DNA of 64,000 nucleotides. Source: Brachypodium distachyon (lineage: Eukaryota > Streptophyta > Magnoliopsida > Poales > Poaceae). A program made the translations under genes and the position numbers. The DNA lies in assembly GCF_000005505.3 (NCBI RefSeq), contig NC_016133.3:12214001-12278000 (forward strand), in the 5' to 3' direction. Shown here in pieces: positions 57,201-64,000 of this stretch. Within the stretch, counting starts at the first letter, position 1, and each line of letters starts with the position of its first letter. The notes under the pieces were generated by a model. It made no database searches and had not been told where the DNA came from. It was given only the letters and a program-made list of their open reading frames with translations.

Positions 57201-57477
57201 AGGCCTTTTAGACTATCAAAATAACTTGTTTTTCTAAACAATTTCAAAAGCCAAATTATGGGATGGCCTTATATATGCATTAAATCCCTTTTTATGCCAA
57301 AACACTCATGGTTAAAATGCAATTATTCAAAAGCAAGTACAAAGCCCAAATTCAAATAAGGGCACTTTTGTAAAAGGGTTTTCACTTTGGGGTTTTAAAT
57401 GTGATTAAATGCAAGGGTGGCATGACGTCTATGAAATGCAATGCATATGGAGAGTTTTGAAAATTTGGGATGTTACA
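54215..57477 (-). mobile_element. ~3.2-kb non-coding insertion in gag, probably a long solo LTR
   Basis: It separates gag codons ...GGPSTLTN (57479) from IEPVYGGGRF (near 54185). On the minus strand it starts TGTAACATCCCAAATTTTCA, a common start of long grass LTRs, and runs through AT-rich DNA, a GC-rich 700-bp stretch (56265-57000) and an AT-rich tail. It carries no RT, gag or transposase. The left boundary is uncertain (54180-54235) and no matching target repeat could be identified, so the class is provisional. Confidence 0.6.
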
Positions 57478-57478
57478 G

Positions 57479-57717
57479 TTGGTGAGTGTCGAGGGACCGC
57501 CTACGATGGTTTCGAGCACCTCGGTTCCTTCCGGGATGGCCGGTAGCGGAGGGGTGACTGTGACTTCTGTCGTGGCGACCATGCTTGCGGTGACGTCCGG
57601 ATTGGTGAGGGTTCCTTCTTCCTCGGGAGCCGCCGAGGCACTTGCTTTCTTCGTTTGCAACCGTGTAGACTTCGCGGCAAGTTGGGGACTCGATGAAGTA
57701 CGCTTCGTCGGGGCCAT
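57479..57717 (-). pseudogene. gypsy gag N-terminus
   Basis: Begins ATG at 57717 with MAPTKRTSSSPQLAAKST, 25 bases downstream of the primer site, and is cut at LTN by the 3.2-kb insertion. The start is well supported because it is the first ATG after the primer-binding site. Confidence 0.8.
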
Positions 57718-57741
57718 TAAATCTTCAATTGCGGCGAGGGT

Positions 57742-57759
57742 TCCCCACGGTCAGCGCCA
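57742..57759 (-). promoter_or_regulatory. primer-binding site
   Basis: The minus strand reads TGGCGCTGACCGTGGGGA one base after the 5' LTR end. It begins TGG, complementary to the CCA tail of a tRNA, and resembles the Asp-tRNA-type sites (TGGCGCCGTTGCCGGGGA) of many plant gypsy elements. The exact primer tRNA was not verified. Confidence 0.7.
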
Positions 57760-57760
57760 T

Positions 57761-58671
57761 TGTTGTTGTTCTCGACAACAATTAGATTAAGGGATGCCAA
57801 TGCTCAATGGCACAAGTGCGGGTATAAAAGTAGGGCATGTACGCCGGCCTTATAGCGAAGATCGACGTACACTTGGACAAGTTGACACGTCGATATTTTT
57901 TGAATAGGTTAGGTCGACCCTGTGGGTGCGACTTAATCTTATGTTAGGAAAGGCTTCGAGGGGGTTGTTAGCCAAGGGCTTGAGCTGAACGGATCTTCCC
58001 AAGACACCTTTTGGCGAGAGGTTCGTCGGGGCCGCCTCGTGCTTGGACCTAACGCGTCTTTCCAAGTATTGAGGTTAGGATACCCTCGGAACACTAACCC
58101 AACCCCTTCTCCTTCAAGCCCGTGCCAACCAAGGTTAGCTCGGAGCCTCGAAACTAGAGTCCTCTAGAAGGCTTCCTCGAGGCCGGTCGACTTTCAGTCG
58201 AGAGCGGCGCGCGAGAGCGAACCTTAGAGGGAGCACTCTAGCCCTCTCCCCTTGAGTTTACTCAAGTGAGAGTGAATGATACATGCCCCAAGGGGGGATA
58301 TTTATAGCCTAGGGGTCCATGACAAAAGTCCATGGCTACCCTTGAGGGAGAGAGAAAAGTGAGGGCAAAGTGGTAAAGTAGCTCCTTGGTCCATAACTTT
58401 TGTGTGCACCATGTGAGAAAAGTGAGACTTGGTCCATGGTCCACCATGGACTAAGAGCCGCCTCCTCACACCTTTATTGTCCCCTACTCTAACTCATTTG
58501 ACCATTTGACCATGGCATGAGAGGCTTGACATGTTGACTTGTCTTCCTTTGCCACGTAGGATTGACGGTGTCACGTGGGCGTCTTGACTCATGCTTGGAA
58601 AATGTTGACTTAGTCGTCGCCACGTAGGATTTACGGCCCGGCCCATATAAAAGTTTTATTTTAGTACAACA
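57761..58671 (-). repeat. 5' LTR of the Tat element
   Basis: 911 bp, same ends as the 3' LTR (TGTTGTTGTTCTCG ... TTAGTACAACA). The minus-strand TATA is near 58298-58310. Confidence 0.93.
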
Positions 58672-58676
58672 TATTA

Positions 58677-60308
58677 TATTCGACGAATTAAACTGGGCTT
58701 ACTATACTTCTTAATGTTCCCATGATGCGTGAAAAAAGAACGAAGAATAAAATTGAGAGGTCATAACTTATTGATCATTTAACAAAATGTTGTGTATGGC
58801 AATATACAGATAAATATTGGGTTACCACTAACTATACCTTAATATATTGTGCCATGCATGTGTGCTTTTAACCACTTTGAGGTTTCATCGTTATTTTCCT
58901 TATTAACTTTGGACCGTTAAATATAAGGTCTGATGTTATAATTCAGATGATATGAATCAACTTGGTGTCTATCGAATCTTGACATGGTGTCTTGCCTCAG
59001 GAACCCGATAACGTGCTTTTTTGTATAATGAAATTGCTGTTTAACTCTAAACATCGGTGCAAGCTAGTGTATTGATTTTAAAGCAAAAATATATATCTGA
59101 TACTTCTTACTAGTTATCTTTAGTTAAAAATTAGTGCCTTTTGTTATTAACCATCGCTAGCCAAACATCAATCATAATACTAGTATCTGTCACATTTTCC
59201 ATCGGAAGGACTATGCATACTGTACGTTGGTACATACGTACACACATGCATAGGGTCATGTCAATGGCAAGTTAGCTAAGGTTATTAAAGAGAACAAGAC
59301 AGAGATACTACATCGATCTGTGGCGCACTGGACCAATCTACCTCTATACGTGTACGTAATTAAGTGAAGCCACCATTAAGATGACACCAAAACATAGTCA
59401 CAGCAATGGCGACAACTTTGGGGGTCTATAGCTACTGATGTTTCTCGTAAGAGAGAGCTTAGCTAGACAGAGAGAGGTCGACAGAGAAAAAGAGAGGAGG
59501 TCGTTGGGTCCAATCCTTTGCAATAAATAATCACTTGACTTAGGGGGGGCTGGATTTCTAGCTAGGCCATGCTTGCATTAACGCAAATCGACGTGTGGCT
59601 CACAAAACCCTGTTAGGGGGGGGGGGGGGGGGGGGCATGGTACGGTCTACAGCTTTGCATTAATTCAGCATTATCGAAACATCACGATTAATGGAGTTGA
59701 TCTATTCTAGCTAGTGACATTTTTCTTGTTGATCTTAGCAGTATAGTACAACAAGTGTATAATGAATTTGGTGTGAAAGAACTGTCTTGATGGAGAGCCA
59801 AGGGAAAAAGGAGAAGCAATTTGTTCACTATTCATGTGGCTAGCTTTTTTTTATGGTGCTGATAGGCTCATCTATCATTGTTGTTAATGTAAATGATGTA
59901 CGGAAAAAGAAGAAGAATCTAGGTAGGCTGATATATGATTACTAATTCAAAGGTGCACATACTTGGGGACAGCATGTGCTTCAGTGTGAAAAAAAAACTA
60001 CTTTCTAAATGTTAGTAAAAAAATAAAAGTCAGTAGAATAAAAGTAAATCGTTGAGAACAATCACATTTGTAGTAGTCCCCGTGCATTGGAACAACCACT
60101 TCCTCAATTATTTGCACAAAGCCGTGGCGGCGGGCCTAGCTAGCCATGAGAAAATTCACTGCGAGATTCACATTGTCACCTTTTTTTTTTTACGAACTGA
60201 AGTAATCGGCGAATAGCGGCCGGAAACGATGGCGTAACTCCTAATGCAAAGGATTCCGAAGGATACAAAACCCACCAATCCATTTTGGGGGCCAAATAAA
60301 TACTTATA
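58677..60308. other. gene-free spacer with a 20-G run
   Basis: No coding region recognised. 59616-59635 is a homopolymer of 20 G. Confidence 0.5.
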
Positions 60309-60310
60309 TA

Positions 60311-60423
60311 CTCCCTCCGATTCATATTAATTGTTTTAATATTACATGTATTTAGATGTTTTTTAAACATAGATACATCCATATTTGGGCAAATTTGAAA
60401 CAATTAATATGAATCGGAGTGAG
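60311..60423. mobile_element. Stowaway-like MITE, 113 bp
   Basis: CTCCCTCCGATTCATATTAA ... ATATGAATCGGAGTGAG, TA at 60309-60310 and 60424-60425. Arms nearly perfect, so a relatively young copy. Confidence 0.88.
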
Positions 60424-60590
60424 TACTTCAATCTCTAACCGTAGGTGTCAAAGAAGAATGAGAAGAAGCCCCAAACAAGCAAAAAAGGAACATAACCTCC
60501 GAGACTGAAAAGAACATACAGAACACTCTTTACTCTACTTGGGTGAAGCAAATCTTTCAGTATCCGTGTCTATTCTGAATTAATAACATG

Positions 60591-60636
60591 CATGTTGAGA
60601 AACTTATGTTTCGAAAAAAAACATGTTGAGAAACTT
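60591..60636 (+). mobile_element. micro-insertion: A-tailed 16 bp flanked by a 15-bp direct repeat
   Basis: CATGTTGAGAAACTT at 60591-60605 and 60622-60636 flanks ATGTTTCGAAAAAAAA. Perfect repeats and a clean A tail. Confidence 0.5.
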
Positions 60637-61498
60637 GATCTGTTGCTGCAGTACTGCAAGAGAAGAAAATTACTACTCACCCTTGAACAACAAAAACAAG
60701 AAAAGAAAAAAGATTACTCCGAATTAAAGAGAGAGATGGCAATCATGTAAAGTTAGAGTCAGAGTGGTAGGGATTTGAGCTCAGATAAAAAGAGCTAGAA
60801 AGCAGTGTTTTGGTTGCAAAGATGTGGAAAATTAATGTGCAAATGTTACTTAATGTGACTGCAAAGCACTGTATTGGTTGCAAAGATGTGTCAAACCAAT
60901 GTGCAGAGTACTAGTCAGCACAGAACACCCCTGCACCAAACCACCCCTGCAGACATGGATATACTGAGGCCACACCCACAGCTAGCTACCTAGCTAGTTA
61001 ACTACCTGTTATTAATCTAAGCTGTGATTTGGCTAAAACTAACCAAACTTCCTGCTTAGAGAAAAAACCAAACCAACATTCCAAAAGTGTGAAAGGTTTA
61101 GTTGCCAAGAAGGAGGCAGCATCCAGGAAGTAAACCATGCATGCATGCAAAGTTGTAGCTAGCAGTTCACACCTCACCCAATTTTGACTTTGCACCAAGG
61201 AATCTTAGTTGTTGGCATGTTGTCTCATGCATGCATCCATCGATTCGGTTCCTATACACCCCAATCTTCATTTCATCCATACCTGAAAATTGCCAGGACA
61301 ACTAACTGAAAACAAATGAGCATGCACTGCACACATTCGGTCATACCTATCGATCGATCCATCTGTTAATTCTTATATATCTTTGAATTCAGATGAAAGT
61401 ATGCATGGAGAGGGATATTTGATCACGATCATGAGTTAAGTCACTGCACACACATGGAAGTTCAAGTTGTTGGTGTGCATGCATGTTCCCTCCTTTGC

Positions 61499-61543
61499 AA
61501 TCCTTCCCTGTTCCAATCAAAAAAAAAAAATCCTTCCCTGTTC
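61499..61543 (+). mobile_element. micro-insertion: A-tailed 15 bp flanked by a 15-bp direct repeat
   Basis: AATCCTTCCCTGTTC at 61499-61513 and 61529-61543 flanks CAATCAAAAAAAAAA. Perfect repeats; the insert is essentially only a poly(A) tail. Confidence 0.5.
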
Positions 61544-63096
61544 TTCTATATATGTTCATAGGATTACATCATTTCAACGGTTTCGATCGCCGTGCACGCG
61601 TAAAACTATTCGATATATATGACCTGTCTCTTTTAATTTTATATCATATTGACGATGAAGATGATAGCATGGACTTAATTGGGTACTGCAGTTATGGAAC
61701 GAAGAAATGTTGATCAAGCTATATATGTCATGTTTGGCAATTGTCACGTTATCATCATGATGCATGGAAATGGCCTGCATGCACGGTTCATCTAGGTCAA
61801 CGGGTACGTACGTAGGCAGGACAAAAATTGAAATGAAGACCTATCAAGCTAAGCTGCATGCACATATGTCTAGCTTAGCTGCCGATCAAAGTTTAATCAT
61901 CAGATGCAGAAAATTCAGTAGTGCAGGTAGCAGATCGAGAGGTACATGCAAAGCAAATTAAGCTATATAGCTAGTACAGCAGTAATTAACAACCGACTGA
62001 TCTTGGCCGTGCACCATATACATGTTGCAGATCGAGATCAAATTAAGGAGTATATATTCTTCCTTCATTATCTAAGAAATCATTACTGCTGCTGACGATC
62101 GATGTTGCGTGCGTGCGTGCTTTGTACATCGATCGTTGGATCGTCGTCTGAACACAACTAAAGCTTGAATTACATTATTCATCATATATCTCTGATCAAT
62201 CTATTCTTTATAAATCAAATGTAGGCAAAGTTGAATTATTAGTACGTACTCGCGTGCAACTATTCAGCTGAAATTAAGGCCTGATCGATCGATCAAGATT
62301 AACCCATGGCAGTTGGATATGCAGATGCAGATGCGTGTGGTTAGTGGTGACCGGGAAAAGATTGATGTGTCGGTGGGTTATCTAGTACTACTAGCTAGCT
62401 AACCTGGAAATTAAGGTTGATTGACAGATCAATTAGTCGTGTCAGATGGAAATTTCGATCGGAACACGATCGACGACAAATCAAGATTCCTCGGACAAAA
62501 TGCATATGCTTCAATTGATCCCCACCATATGTGCGCCGGCCGCCAGGTGCCCGCCAAGAACAGCATAGATTCGCAGAGATCGACAGACAGATAGATTGCA
62601 TTAGGTAGAGAGATCTACCGATCGATCGAGTGAGTGAGAGTCAAAACGGACAAAACAAAGAGAGAGTGAGAGTTAGTGGATAACATCGGTGTCAGTGTCC
62701 GATCGATCGATGGAGATAAGATAAAGCTATAGTTTACTTTTAGGAAGAAACAACCAGCCACATGAAGGCCAGCCTAGGCCTCTCACTGAATTTCCAGTAG
62801 AGCAAGCCAAGCTAGCTAGTGCGCCTCGTACGCTCGTACAGAATCAATCGATGGATCCCAAGTCAAACGCATGCATGCAAAATATTCCAACTAATCCACG
62901 GGACAAACTAGTCGGCCAGGCAGCTTTTCATAACTAATCTGCCTGGGGATATATAGTCAACTATATTCTGTTCCTTTTTCTCCCCCCACCACAAATTGTC
63001 TCCTCATGTTTTCTGCAAAGTACTCAGTACTAGTACCAGGAGTATTTACAATCTAGAGTAGTGTCCATGCATTCTATTTACAGCCCTGCCGACTGG
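61544..63096. other. gene-free spacer
   Basis: No gene or complete transposon recognised; GATCGATC and GCTAGC rich. Confidence 0.45.
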
Positions 63097-63333
63097 CTAG
63101 GACGACGTCCAGGTCCAGCGGCCGGCGGTGCAGCCATCGAGGATGGCCCGGCCGATGCGGCCTTCTTCTTCTTCTTCTTCTCCGTCGCCGGCTAGTACTT
63201 CCTCCGTGAGAGCGCGGAGCTCGCTGGCGCGCATCCGCACGGCGATCACCCGCCGCTGCTGCTGGCCGCCGAAGACCACCGGCGCCGGACAGTACGGGTG
63301 CACCATGGACGACGTCGACGCGCAGCTCCCCAT
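63097..63333 (-). CDS. small 78-residue protein with predicted N-myristoylation site, unknown function
   Basis: Single-exon ORF from ATG 63333 to TAG 63099-63097. The N-terminus MGSCASTSS has Gly2 for N-myristoylation and Cys4 for palmitoylation, as in several plant families of small membrane-anchored proteins. A basic/hydrophobic segment RRVIAVRMRASELRALTEEV follows, then a run of six Glu encoded by GAA triplets, and the end ILDGCTAGRWTWTSS. The ORF coincides with a sharp rise in GC within AT-rich DNA, which fits a grass gene. I do not recognise the family with certainty. An upstream in-frame extension exists, but MGSC is the sensible start. An unannotated partner exon cannot be excluded. 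Confidence 0.5.
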   Translation of the reverse strand: MGSCASTSSMVHPYCPAPVVFGGQQQRRVIAVRMRASELRALTEEVLAGDGEEEEEEGRIGRAILDGCTAGRWTWTSS

Positions 63334-63431
63334 GTATACAAACACACACTTAATTAATTGACCGATGGATCACGATTTGTAGCTGTACGTACTACACAGT
63401 ACTGCTTTGTACCTGACGCACTTTCACATGT

Positions 63432-63446
63432 CTAATATATATAAAT
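63432..63446 (-). promoter_or_regulatory. possible TATA element of the small MGSC gene
   Basis: The minus strand reads ATTTATATATATTA about 100 bp upstream of the ATG at 63333. Position is suitable; similar AT strings are common here. Confidence 0.3.
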
Positions 63447-63449
63447 GGA

Positions 63450-64000
63450 TCGGAGTTAGTATATATGTATACATGGATGGACGGATGGGAAAATGGTGTA
63501 AACAAGAAAGAGCAGCAAAAAGAAGAAGAAACACGCCGCACACGCAGAAGCAATGAAACGAGCAAAGCAAGCGCATGAATGAGTGAATGAATGCATGCAT
63601 GGAGAGTTGGACAAGCGTCAAGACAACCAGGGCTCCATGCTGTGGCATATATATGCCACTATATCAAGCGTGATCTACCGATGGAATTGATAATGGCTGA
63701 AGACGGCAAGAAACATACATTATACACTAGTACTAGCTATCTATTTACGGAGAATATTTTCGGAAAAATAAAATAAAATCTATCTATCGATAGATATCCA
63801 TAGAGATTATCATCCATGCATGTTTCTTTCACTCAACCTAGATCGGTCGGCCACACACCGGATGGATGGATCTGGATGGTTTCCTTGGGCGCGGAGGAAC
63901 TGGGATTGTTCTTGTGTGCAAGCAACTTGAATGTATGCCTCATTCATTCATTCCGGCCGCCCGGGCTAGCATGCATGACATGTACATGTGACCAGACCAT
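63450..64000. other. gene-free spacer to the window end
   Basis: No coding region or transposon recognised. Confidence 0.45.

Larger units (their letters stand above)
42285..58671 (-). mobile_element. Ty3/gypsy LTR retrotransposon, Tat lineage, defective, with two nested insertions and an antisense gene
   Basis: Two ~911-bp LTRs bound a 16.4-kb element transcribed on the minus strand. In that direction: 5' LTR 58671-57761, primer site 57759-57742, gag from 57717, protease near 52.4 kb, RT 52.1-49.9 kb (split), RNase H, a second RNase H, integrase C-terminus ending with the stop at 48660-48658, a long 3' region with an opposite-strand gene, a polypurine tract at 43207-43197 and the 3' LTR 43196-42285. 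The flanks share ATTA (AATTA left, TATTA right), a worn target duplication. The second RNase H plus a downstream antisense gene are known hallmarks of Tat (Ogre/Retand/RIRE2-like) elements. Several stops and frameshifts and the loss of the integrase core make this copy inactive. Confidence 0.93.

Overview
This is a nuclear segment of a grass genome, most likely a pooid such as Brachypodium or a close relative. The evidence is intron-containing plant genes (NAC, alpha-expansin), many Stowaway and Tourist MITEs with the grass ends CTCCCTCCG and GGGCATCT, 5'-truncated LINEs, and a Tat-lineage Ty3/gypsy element. The species assignment is inference. No searches were run; every call rests on reading the sequence.

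Genes are sparse. From left to right: (1) the 3' part of an L-gulonolactone-oxidase-like gene, 1-1312 (+), broken by three frameshifts; (2) a complete two-exon alpha-expansin, 2550-3470 (-); (3) a complete three-exon secondary-wall NAC of the NST/SND clade, 28338-30019 (+); (4) a small single-exon ORF for a 78-residue protein with an MGSC N-terminus, 63097-63333 (-). The expansin loosens cell walls, the NAC switches on secondary-wall synthesis, and the gulonolactone oxidase family makes ascorbate. Nothing in the sequence shows that they are co-regulated.

The rest is repeat-rich. 42285-58671 is one Ty3/gypsy element read on the minus strand (5' LTR on the right), with PBS, gag, protease, RT, RNase H and a second RNase H. 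The integrase core is missing, but the integrase C-terminus remains. Two later insertions split it: a 1012-bp solo LTR inside the RT (50211-51222, TSD CGTCA) and a ~3.2-kb non-coding insertion inside gag (about 54.2-57.48 kb). Between pol and the 3' LTR lies an opposite-strand gene (43792-47562) with its own TATA box and probable introns. A solo LTR of the same family, in opposite orientation, sits at 18235-19060 with a perfect TSD (CAAAT). It landed in a satellite-like array with a 108-bp monomer (17240-18234, continuing after 19065).

Small-scale structure is unusually readable: a Tourist MITE inserted into a copy of its own family (9755-10218); an ancient non-coding tandem duplication (14665-15575 and 16230-17063); an array of short palindromes (8255-8404); and at least eight very short A- or T-rich insertions flanked by 11-18-bp direct repeats, which look like LINE insertions reduced to little more than the poly(A) tail.
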